Source: a virus
Reading direction: 5' to 3' (one strand)
DNA: 64,000 bases
IMG/VR virus record: IMGVR_UViG_3300029908_000007
Location: 62,001 to 126,000 of that record
In this document: positions 1-6,521 of the stretch, in pieces
Layout of the letters: the number at the start of each line of letters is the position of its first letter
How positions within the stretch are numbered: the stretch's first letter is position 1
Position numbers and translations under genes: made by a program
The notes under the pieces: model-generated
Database searches by the model: none
Told to the model about the DNA's origin: nothing
What the model saw: the letters and a program-made list of their open reading frames with translations, nothing else

Positions 1-1
1 A

Positions 2-1399
2 CATGAACTTAAGAGAGTTTCTAAGAATCATTGGTTTAAAACACAAAATCCCGTAAAATGGCAGTTGACGTGTGATCTGCTCAAAGAACAAATCAATCAA
101 TGTTTGATATTTACCGACAAGACCGGATTCAAATACATTCGTCCCGGCTCCATACCCTATCTTGAGGGCCTCTCACTGGAAATCGAAGATTTTCTAGTAT
201 ATCCCACACCCAAGAGGATTCCATGGGTAAAACCGATTCCCTACACTTTGTACGATTATCAAACCCTATCCGTTACTAAACTAATAGAAGCAAAACACGG
301 GAATGTTTCCATAACCACAGGCGGTGGTAAATCCAATATCATTCTATCCATCTGCCGTGAAACCGGATTTAGATGTGCCATCGTTGCCCCCTCCAAGGCC
401 ATTTTCAACGAATTGGTCGAGAAATTCGAATACCATCTCGGCAAGGGCAATATTGGCAAGTTTGGCGCCGGTAAGAAAAAACTCGGCAAAAGAATTACGA
501 TCTGTATCGGAGATAGTCTTTGTAACGTGGCAAAGGGCAGCGAGGAGTGGAAGTTCTTTTCTGGTCTGGAAATGCTCGTTATTGATGAAAGCCACACCTG
601 GGGATCTGAAACCCTGGAAGAAGTATGCCATGGAATTTTCTCCGAGGTTCCCTATAGATTCTTCCTTTCCGCCACCCAGACTCGTGGCGATGGCGGTGTA
701 AAGCTCTTACAATCTATTATCGGCAAAACCGTACACACCCTAACTACACGGGAAGCTGTCGAAGGTGGCTATATCATTCCCCACGATTACCGCATCGTAC
801 AGATCGATGGCAGCGATCTCAGCCAGTTGGGCACCGATCCTCTGATGATTAAAAGAGAGCTATTCCTTAGAAATCCAAAGATTGCTAGGTTTTATGCAAA
901 ATTAGCTAGCGCTCTCGCAAGTAGAGGAGAGCAGACTCTTATTCTAGTAGAGGAATTGGGTCAAATCGCCATGCTAACCAAGCTATTGACGGCCTCCTTT
1001 GGGTACGCACACTCAGAGTCCAATAAGGAGCGTCTGGCTTCTTTGGGATTAGAAAAAGTTGATGTAGCCGAGCAAATTGATCGGTTTAATAAAAATGAGT
1101 TTAAAATACTTATTGTAACTTCTTGCGGGCACGTAGGCGTTAATATCTATCCCATGACCAATACCCTTAACTGGGTGGGCGGAGCTTCAGAAATTAAGAC
1201 CAGGCAGGCCGCCATTGGCCGCTCGATTAGGCTACCGCAAGCCAACCCTTACAAGAGTAAGTGCGGAAATAAGAGCAAATGTACGATCTGGGATTTCGAT
1301 ATAACCGGAAATTATGTCCTTGAGCGCCATTTGGAATCTCGTATTCGATGCTATGCAGATTCTGGACCAAATCTCATCAAGTATATACGCTTGAAATAG
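2..1399 (+). CDS. SF2 DNA helicase, UvsW-like (5' partial)
   Basis: Superfamily 2 helicase that would unwind or remodel branched DNA during phage replication and recombination, like T4 UvsW. Counting from the TTG at 65, the ATP-binding loop TTGGGKS is near residues 84-90, the DESH box near 174-177, an SAT motif near 202-204, and a motif VI-like AAIGRSIRLPQ near residue 380. The reading frame is open from position 2 with no stop and reads like protein upstream of 65. The ATG at 58 is in another frame. The gene therefore most likely begins to the left of the window and the 444 residues from the TTG are a minimum. It ends 21 nt before the sigma factor gene. The helicase class is clear from the motifs. 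The UvsW assignment is inferred from size and phage context. Confidence 0.85.
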   Translation, partial: HELKRVSKNHWFKTQNPVKWQLTCDLLKEQINQCLIFTDKTGFKYIRPGSIPYLEGLSLEIEDFLVYPTPKRIPWVKPIPYTLYDYQTLSVTKLIEAKHGNVSITTGGGKSNIILSICRETGFRCAIVAPSKAIFNELVEKFEYHLGKGNIGKFGAGKKKLGKRITICIGDSLCNVAKGSEEWKFFSGLEMLVIDESHTWGSETLEEVCHGIFSEVPYRFFLSATQTRGDGGVKLLQSIIGKTVHTLTTREAVEGGYIIPHDYRIVQIDGSDLSQLGTDPLMIKRELFLRNPKIARFYAKLASALASRGEQTLILVEELGQIAMLTKLLTASFGYAHSESNKERLASLGLEKVDVAEQIDRFNKNEFKILIVTSCGHVGVNIYPMTNTLNWVGGASEIKTRQAAIGRSIRLPQANPYKSKCGNKSKCTIWDFDITGNYVLERHLESRIRCYADSGPNLIKYIRLK

Positions 1400-1400
1400 T

Positions 1401-1415
1401 TATGATATATAAGAG
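1401..1415 (+). promoter_or_regulatory. Class B promoter-like box before the sigma gene
   Basis: The string TATGATATATAAGAG lies just after the helicase stop and 5 nt before the sigma factor ATG. A nearly identical string stands before the tail gene that starts at 37528 on the minus strand. No -35 hexamer lies at the usual distance. It may be a -10-only promoter, with AAGAG doubling as ribosome binding site. That the sigma factor regulates itself through it is inference. Confidence 0.5.
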
Positions 1416-1420
1416 TTGTA

Positions 1421-2476
1421 ATGGCAAAAACAACTCCGAAAAAGAAATTCGAAACCTTCAGCAATGACTTTTATTGGCTGGCTACGGCTATCTCCCATAT
1501 ATTGGCTAAGAATAAGGAAGACGATACCAGTCAAAAAGAACAGGTAGAAGAGCTGATTTTAAGTGAACACCTCTTTAAAGAAGAAATTCTCAAGTATAAG
1601 TATTCCAGTCAGGTTTACAAGAAATTCATCCAAAAGATCCGCGTTACCGATCACAATATCCTATACGCCAAAGTCTATTTCCGTGAGTCCTCTGACGTTT
1701 TCTCTCAAAAGATCACCCCCTGTCTAAAAAGCGATGATACCGAGGGTCTAAAGAAGTTCAATATTAACTACAATTTGATCCAATTCATTAAAAAAAATTG
1801 GAGGGGGCCTCTAGGCGCTAGAGCTGAAAAACTCTATCTCAGAGTCGAAAGAGCCCGTCGTGTCCTCCAGGAAAACAACCTCCCCTTAGTTATCAACGCC
1901 GCCAAGCTCTTCTATCGAAAAGTCCCTAAAAGCTCCATCACCCTCCTAGACATGATCAACGTAAGCGCTATGGGTTTGAGTTCCGCTATAGACAAATATA
2001 TTGGTGACAAAAATGGTAATTATTCCGAGGTCTTCAGAAGTGTTATCCTGGGTAGAGCCACCGGTAATCTGATTAAACTCTACTCCGAAACCAGCCTTCA
2101 TTTCTACCCCAGCGACCGCAGGATCCTATATAAAGCCAACTCGATTCGTAGTAGGAAGGGAATCAGCGATGTCCAAGAATTGGCTGAAGCCATCAATGAA
2201 AGTTTTGTCGCCGACGCCGCTGAAGGCCTTAACGTTCCAAAGAACAAGATCAAGGCTGCGGAATTACAGGAACTTTTAAACGCAGCTTCCATTGTTTCTG
2301 TGGAACAGACCATTAACGAAGAAAACTTCAGCGCCTACGATCTCACTCCCGATAACAGTGCCAATGCCGAAGAAGCCATGCTTCACAAAGAAATGAACGC
2401 AAACGTCAAAAACTTAATCGATCAGCTCCCTCCTTTACATCAAAAAGTACTAAAACTCAGAGGCGTCACTTTTTAG
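1421..2476 (+). CDS. RNA polymerase sigma factor, sigma-70 family, region 4 cut short
   Basis: A 351-residue protein with sigma-70 features. It would redirect host RNA polymerase to phage promoters. Residues 140-222 match region 2: the LPLVINAAKLFYRKV helix, LLDMINVSAMGLSSAIDKY (core-binding and -10 reading part) and a following GRATGNLIKLYSE segment. A region 3-like stretch follows. The C-terminus LPPLHQKVLKLRGVTF looks like the beginning of region 4.1 but ends before any helix-turn-helix. Neither other frame restores region 4 after the stop. T4 gp55, the late sigma factor, also lacks region 4 and binds the sliding clamp through its C-terminus, which makes a late-gene role attractive. The N-terminal 130 residues are lysine-rich and unassigned. 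The gene starts at an ATG behind a class B box. Confidence 0.75.
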   Translation: MAKTTPKKKFETFSNDFYWLATAISHILAKNKEDDTSQKEQVEELILSEHLFKEEILKYKYSSQVYKKFIQKIRVTDHNILYAKVYFRESSDVFSQKITPCLKSDDTEGLKKFNINYNLIQFIKKNWRGPLGARAEKLYLRVERARRVLQENNLPLVINAAKLFYRKVPKSSITLLDMINVSAMGLSSAIDKYIGDKNGNYSEVFRSVILGRATGNLIKLYSETSLHFYPSDRRILYKANSIRSRKGISDVQELAEAINESFVADAAEGLNVPKNKIKAAELQELLNAASIVSVEQTINEENFSAYDLTPDNSANAEEAMLHKEMNANVKNLIDQLPPLHQKVLKLRGVTF

Positions 2477-2505
2477 TTGACAAAGGCGCAGCGGCCTGGT
2501 AGAGT
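2477..2505 (+). promoter_or_regulatory. Sigma-70 type promoter
   Basis: TTGACA at 2477-2482, a 17-bp spacer, then TAGAGT at 2500-2505. It begins immediately after the sigma factor stop codon and precedes the small gene at 2524, whose AGGAG ribosome binding site is at about 2513-2517. Confidence 0.6.
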
Positions 2506-2523
2506 ATCTGACAGGAGATCTAT

Positions 2524-2703
2524 ATGAGCAAAGAAAAACTAATCAGTGCCACTAAATACGTGGAATCACTTAAGAATAAGCTTGCCGATGGCGTTCCCGC
2601 CAAACATCGAACTCGTGCTGCCCAATACAAAGCTTTTTTGGAAAAGGAATTGAAGGCCGCTAGTACGAAGATTGAAAATCTTAAGATAACCGTTACCAAA
2701 TAG
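2524..2703 (+). CDS. Small basic helical protein, unknown function
   Basis: A 59-residue protein beginning MSKEKLISATKYVESLKNK. It is rich in lysine and alanine with heptad-like spacing, so probably one or two helices or a short coiled coil. Support for a real gene comes from a clear AGGAG site 6 nt upstream, a sigma-70 type promoter just before it, and a stop codon only 7 nt before the next gene, which has its own AGGAG. No family is recognised. A nucleic-acid-binding role would be a guess from charge alone. Confidence 0.65.
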   Translation: MSKEKLISATKYVESLKNKLADGVPAKHRTRAAQYKAFLEKELKAASTKIENLKITVTK

Positions 2704-2710
2704 GAGAGCT

Positions 2711-3034
2711 ATGCTAGACAAACCCACTTCTTTTAATGGTAAACTCGTATTAGAGGTTTATGTCCACACAGAAGTTCGTAGCAATACGACCAAGGGTTGG
2801 ACTGGCGTTGTTCAAAAGAATAACTTAAAAGGGCTCAAAGTCTTGGTTGACGCCAATCTCCCAAATGGAAGTTCGGTTTCCGCTGGCTCTGTGGCTTGGA
2901 TTAAAGAAGATCTTTTGCACTCATCTCCTTGGGCCAAAGATGTGCGTAAATGCGATTTCATCCCTGGTGAATTCATTTTGGTTAACATGAACGAAGTGGA
3001 ATTTGTGAGTCCTCCCGAAGGGACTGTTGCTTGA
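2711..3034 (+). CDS. Possible GroES-like co-chaperonin
   Basis: A 107-residue beta-rich protein. Its layout follows the co-chaperonin fold. A first strand (GKLVLEVYV) leads into a glycine/threonine-rich segment (RSNTTKGWTGVV) where GroES has its mobile loop. A middle AGSVAWIKEDLL is placed like the GroES VGDIVIF strand. The end has CDFIPGEFILVNMNEVEFV, which lines up with the IDNEEVLIMSESDILAIV tail of GroES. Phage co-chaperonins such as T4 gp31 diverge strongly in sequence, so this rests on pattern, not identity. The gene follows a 59-residue gene with its own AGGAG site and overlaps the next gene by 4 nt. If not a co-chaperonin it is an unknown small beta-barrel protein. Confidence 0.4.
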   Translation: MLDKPTSFNGKLVLEVYVHTEVRSNTTKGWTGVVQKNNLKGLKVLVDANLPNGSSVSAGSVAWIKEDLLHSSPWAKDVRKCDFIPGEFILVNMNEVEFVSPPEGTVA

Positions 3035-3225
3035 GAGTTGGAAGATATTTCCGAATAGGGCGCCTTGCAATCGTAGTAGGACCTTATGCTGCTTGGGGTT
3101 CTATAGAAGGCTCCTGCGGTTGTAAGATCTGGGGATTGGGGCGCTTCGAAATCACATGGTTTGACAAAACCTGTAAATGCCGAGCTTGTGGTAGCCATAT
3201 ATGCAAATGTAAGGATGCGGTATGA
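3031..3225 (+). CDS. Small cysteine-rich protein, possible zinc binder
   Basis: 64 residues starting at a TTG that overlaps the previous stop (TTGA), and ending in an ATGA overlap with the nuclease gene at 3222, so translation is probably coupled on both sides. The C-terminal half carries CKCRACGSHICKCKD, a dense set of paired cysteines with one histidine that could hold a zinc ion. The N-terminus is short and partly hydrophobic. No family is recognised. The start is uncertain because only TTG is available in this frame at the junction. Confidence 0.5.
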   Translation: MRVGRYFRIGRLAIVVGPYAAWGSIEGSCGCKIWGLGRFEITWFDKTCKCRACGSHICKCKDAV

Positions 3226-4193
3226 CGGTACTTTATTTGGGAGATCCTCACGTAACCGTTTCCAACCTAGCAGAATCCGAAAGACTTCTAGTTTATGTCG
3301 AATCTTTGGGGTCTTCTGACCTTACTTTGGTTATCTTAGGTGATCTTACGCATACTCATGCCAACGTGAGAGTTGAGGTCCTGGAATTTTGGAATCGATG
3401 GTTTGCAAAATTAAATGACCTATTTAAGAAAGTTATCGTATTAGTCGGGAATCATGATCAAATCGGCGATTATAAATCTAATTCCCATTCATTAAGTGTT
3501 TTTAATGGAATATACGAAAAAGTTTTGATAGTATCATCGCCAATAAATCTCGGCATTTTTGGTTATATTCCCTATATTCACGACAAAAAACTGTTTACAG
3601 TACAAGCTAACAAACTGTGCTCTAATGGCGCTAAAGTAATTGTCGCCCACGCCGAACTGGATGGAGCTAAATACGAAAGTGGAATGCCCGTCGTAGACGG
3701 CGTTAAATATCAAGACATCAACGCTTCATTAATTATTTCGGGCCATTATCATTCCAGGCAACGTTTTGGAAATGTGATTTATCCCGGAACAGCCCGTTGG
3801 TTAACCGCAGCCGACAAAAACGAACCTAAGGCCCTTTGGTTCGTGAACTTTGACGATGAAGGCAAAATCCTCTCCGAACAATTCCTTGACACCTCCCATG
3901 TCTGCGTTCCCATCTATGCCTACCAATACAAAGAAGGCGAAGCCGAACCCGCTATTCCGGAAGGTAGCCGCGCATCTGTAGAACTTGTTGGCTCTTCTAT
4001 TTGGGTTTCTCAACAGAAAGCCAAATTCAAAGGCAAAGCCTCGGTCAGTTCTAAGATCACAGATAAAGCCCGTCCCGAGAACCGCAAGACCGGGAATAGT
4101 CTCGCACATTTTGTTACCAATGTGTTCGAGGTTTCTGGCGGCCTAAAGAAAGAAAAGATGATCGACTTTATGAAGGAACTTGGAGTGTTATGA
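3222..4193 (+). CDS. Mre11/SbcD-like recombination nuclease (T4 gp47-like)
   Basis: Calcineurin-type metallophosphoesterase of 323 residues, expected to be the nuclease half of a DNA end-processing complex. The metal-binding motifs are in order: GDPH at 7-10, GDLTH at 40-44, GNHD at 76-79, AHAELDG around 142-148 and GHYH at 174-177. The last 130 residues form the capping and partner-binding part. The Rad50/SbcC-like partner is at 6522-8693, separated by four small to medium genes. In T4 gp46 and gp47 the pair resects broken ends for recombination-dependent replication, and the same role fits here because a RecA-like recombinase is also present. It overlaps both neighbours by 4 nt. Confidence 0.85.
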   Translation: MTVLYLGDPHVTVSNLAESERLLVYVESLGSSDLTLVILGDLTHTHANVRVEVLEFWNRWFAKLNDLFKKVIVLVGNHDQIGDYKSNSHSLSVFNGIYEKVLIVSSPINLGIFGYIPYIHDKKLFTVQANKLCSNGAKVIVAHAELDGAKYESGMPVVDGVKYQDINASLIISGHYHSRQRFGNVIYPGTARWLTAADKNEPKALWFVNFDDEGKILSEQFLDTSHVCVPIYAYQYKEGEAEPAIPEGSRASVELVGSSIWVSQQKAKFKGKASVSSKITDKARPENRKTGNSLAHFVTNVFEVSGGLKKEKMIDFMKELGVL

Positions 4194-4546
4194 GCGAAGA
4201 TATTTTAAAGCAACTCAAAGATATGGCCCAGATGTCTGCTATTACCGGAAAAATCTCTACGGTTCAGGAACGCAATCTAAAAATGTACCCACTTGTATTT
4301 TTTGATGGTGTGGAGCGGGTTGAAATCAACTACGATCTATCCCCCATCAGATCCTCCGAAAACGGCAGCGATTTGGTTGCAGCCAAGTCATTTGTGGCCT
4401 ATGACATCAAAACCGATGGTAGAGAAGTTATGAATTTAAATAGACGATGTGCTGCCATTGACAGAGCCGTTGCTACCCTGCTTTGGTCTGGGATCCACGT
4501 AGAAGTATTCGTTGATGGTGTTCAAAAATATGGAGGCGCTAAATGA
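4190..4546 (+). CDS. Conserved-looking small protein, unknown function
   Basis: 118 residues, joined to the nuclease gene and to the next gene by ATGA overlaps, so it is part of one translational chain. The N-terminus is helical and polar. The middle has strand-like segments (YPLVFFDGVERVEINYDL, residues 33-50). The end (CAAIDRAVATLLWSGIHVEVFVDG) alternates helix and strand. There is no signal peptide, membrane helix or known catalytic motif. Position between two DNA-processing genes suggests a DNA metabolism accessory role, but nothing in the protein proves it. Confidence 0.6.
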   Translation: MSEDILKQLKDMAQMSAITGKISTVQERNLKMYPLVFFDGVERVEINYDLSPIRSSENGSDLVAAKSFVAYDIKTDGREVMNLNRRCAAIDRAVATLLWSGIHVEVFVDGVQKYGGAK

Positions 4547-5274
4547 GCTACGAAGGAACCCTGACCGTCCTCAAAGATGGCAAAACCACCGATCTCACTC
4601 CCAAAGAGCTTCAACAAATCGAAAAATTTAAAGAAGCCGGTTTGCCAGGCATAACTACTGTTTCTGACGTTGGAATGACCAAAGCCTTGGATCTCTATTT
4701 AGGTGGTAAGACCTACCACGAAATCTCTAAAATTCTTAGCATGAAAAAAGACGCGCTTTTGTATTTCGCCCAAAAATTCAATTGGTATGGAACCAAGATG
4801 GAACAATTGGAGATCTTAGACGCCAACCTTAAAGAACGCATTTTACACGCCAATCTCGTAAATCAAGACTTTGTATTACAAATCCAACAGTTCTTCTTAC
4901 ATAAAATCGGTAGGAAGATTAACCGCTACTTAGCTACTGGAGATGAAACAATTGCCGCAAAAATCGATTCTAAGGATATCGACAGATATCAAAAGGCTGT
5001 GGAATTATTAGATAAACTGACTACCGACAAGAAACTGAATCCCCGAAATCCATCGGTAGGTTTTAACCTCGGAGAAGGCGGCGTTGACGTTAAACGCGTT
5101 GGTGAGAACGAAATCACCATTACCCCTAGGAATAAGACTGTTGGTGAAATGCTCAATGAATTAGCCAACACAAAACGCAAAGAAGAAGCTCCCAAAGATA
5201 GTTATGATATAGTAATGGAAGAGTCTAAAAACGAAGAAACAGAACAGAAAGAAGAGAAAGAAGATGAAGAATAA
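4543..5274 (+). CDS. Putative helix-turn-helix DNA-binding protein with acidic tail
   Basis: 243 residues. Residues 45-85 (ALDLYLGGKTYHEISKILSMKKDALLYFAQKFNWYG) have the spacing of a helix-turn-helix as seen in small terminase subunits and recruitment factors. Residues 95-165 are helical and could make an oligomer. The last 25 residues are almost all Glu, Lys and Asp, a disordered charged tail. A small-terminase-like role is possible, but no large terminase is nearby. The end of the gene contains a TATGATATA string at about 5204-5212 that could serve the next gene. It overlaps the protease gene by 11 nt. Confidence 0.5.
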   Translation: MSYEGTLTVLKDGKTTDLTPKELQQIEKFKEAGLPGITTVSDVGMTKALDLYLGGKTYHEISKILSMKKDALLYFAQKFNWYGTKMEQLEILDANLKERILHANLVNQDFVLQIQQFFLHKIGRKINRYLATGDETIAAKIDSKDIDRYQKAVELLDKLTTDKKLNPRNPSVGFNLGEGGVDVKRVGENEITITPRNKTVGEMLNELANTKRKEEAPKDSYDIVMEESKNEETEQKEEKEDEE

Positions 5275-6241
5275 AATGACCAGGGCAATTGAAAGCCGCT
5301 TAGCACCTATTTTTAAGAAAATCGAGTCCAGTCTCGGGGTAAAATCCAAGATCGCCCTTGGTTTGACAGCCCTATTGGCTATTGCCATCGCAATTGGCTC
5401 TAATATGCAACCCAATGATGTGACGGCTAGCAGTGTTGCAATTACTAATATCGCTGAAAACAGCGGTGGAACTGGGATTGTGCTTAGTTCCAGCGAGACA
5501 TCGAGCACGATTCTCACCAACTCCCATGTCTGTCACGTCGTCGAACACGGCGGTAAAGTTACTGGCAAGAATGGTCAATTTCTGGTCGCAACCTATAAGC
5601 ATTCCCAAGCCCACGATCTTTGCCTGATCACTGTAGATGGCAACCTCAAAGCTTTCACTAAGATCTCCAATCGCGCCCCTGTGCCATTTTACGAACCCGC
5701 TACGGTCAGCGGACATCCAGCTCTCTACCCCAACGTTATCACCAATGGTCATTTCAGTGGTCGCCGAACCATTGCTGTTATGAAGGGCATTAAGCCCTGC
5801 ACCGAGGAGCAAGCCAACGGACCCGCAGCTCTGTTATGCGCTTTGGTGGGTGGGATTCCTCAAATCGTTCAATACGACGCCACTTTAGTAACTGCAACAA
5901 TTATGCCAGGAAGTAGCGGTTCAGGAGTTTATAATGGAGACAAAGATCTCTCAGCTGTGGTTTTTGCTGGCAGCGGAGACATCGGCTACGGATGGACAGT
6001 TCCCTATGAATCAATGCGCAATTTCTTGGATCTCGAAGCTCGCACCCTAGAAGCGATTCGCCCAGACAATGCCGTTGATTTCTTGGGTCAGTTCGGTAAA
6101 AGGGACGCAGCCAATGAGAACAACTTGATTAAAAAACTTAAGGAAACCTGCGCTGGCGAAAATCGTGCCAAACTCCTTGAAACTTGTAATCTCGTTGATC
6201 AAGATCTTGTTGCCGACTCAAGCATGATTTGGTTCAAATAA
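5264..6241 (+). CDS. Membrane-anchored trypsin-like serine protease
   Basis: 325 residues with the chymotrypsin-fold triad: His88 in TNSHVC, Asp118 in AHDLCLI and Ser218 in PGSSGSGV. The active-site serine sits in the GxSGS context typical of S1 and HtrA-like proteases. A hydrophobic helix at residues 30-46 follows a positively charged N-terminus, so the chain is probably anchored in the inner membrane with the catalytic domain outside the cytoplasm. There is no PDZ domain. Six cysteines in the exported part could form disulfides. The ATG at 5264 lies inside the end of the previous gene. The target is unknown; host envelope proteins are a reasonable guess. Confidence 0.8.
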   Translation: MKNKMTRAIESRLAPIFKKIESSLGVKSKIALGLTALLAIAIAIGSNMQPNDVTASSVAITNIAENSGGTGIVLSSSETSSTILTNSHVCHVVEHGGKVTGKNGQFLVATYKHSQAHDLCLITVDGNLKAFTKISNRAPVPFYEPATVSGHPALYPNVITNGHFSGRRTIAVMKGIKPCTEEQANGPAALLCALVGGIPQIVQYDATLVTATIMPGSSGSGVYNGDKDLSAVVFAGSGDIGYGWTVPYESMRNFLDLEARTLEAIRPDNAVDFLGQFGKRDAANENNLIKKLKETCAGENRAKLLETCNLVDQDLVADSSMIWFK

Positions 6242-6489
6242 TGCCCTTGTTCTTCTATCTCTGTTCTTGTGGTCTGTCTTCTTCCAAGTTCTTCCGGGTG
6301 GTGGCTTCGGCCCCACTCGGAATTACTTGTAAGTGTGGACTGGAGATGAAGAAACAACTCAAGGGACCTAGCAACAATAGTGTAATTATTGTGGATAATG
6401 GAATTCAATCAAAAGCCACGGAAGTCGATCTCGCCGTAGTTGCCTCGAACGAGGAAAATAGTACCAAAGATTTTAGAGAAAAACCTTGA
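6241..6489 (+). CDS. Small zinc-ribbon-like protein
   Basis: 82 residues from the ATG at 6241, which overlaps the protease stop (TAATG). The N-terminus carries two CxC pairs, CSC at about residues 8-10 and CKC at about 30-32, separated by about 20 residues in the pattern of a zinc ribbon. The rest is polar and probably disordered. No known family. Translation is likely coupled to the protease gene. A TTG 12 nt upstream in frame is a less likely start. Confidence 0.55.
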   Translation: MPLFFYLCSCGLSSSKFFRVVASAPLGITCKCGLEMKKQLKGPSNNSVIIVDNGIQSKATEVDLAVVASNEENSTKDFREKP

Positions 6490-6514
6490 CTTTTTAAAGT
6501 CCCTCTGATATCCT
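6486..6514 (+). promoter_or_regulatory. Sigma-70 type promoter giving a predicted leaderless mRNA
   Basis: TTGACT at 6486-6491, 17-bp spacer, TATCCT at 6509-6514. Only 7 nt separate the -10 from the ATG at 6522, so the start site would fall on or next to the start codon. No Shine-Dalgarno sequence is present. Confidence 0.6.
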
Positions 6515-6521
6515 GTAATCG

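Noticed and set aside
63-120. TTG at 65 as the true start of the helicase
   Set aside because: The same frame is open to the left edge and there is no ribosome binding site before 65. A start outside the window is more likely.
2477-2520. Possible frameshift that would restore the missing sigma region 4
   Set aside because: The two other frames end within nine codons and contain no helix-turn-helix. A normal promoter for the next gene occupies the same bases, so the short sigma looks genuine.
3163-3168. TTGACA inside the small cysteine-rich gene
   Set aside because: No -10 hexamer lies 16 to 18 bp downstream and the bases are coding.
5204-5212. TATGATATA inside the end of the HTH gene
   Set aside because: It is 52 nt before the protease gene and could be a promoter, but it also encodes Tyr-Asp-Ile in the reading frame, so it is not listed as a site.
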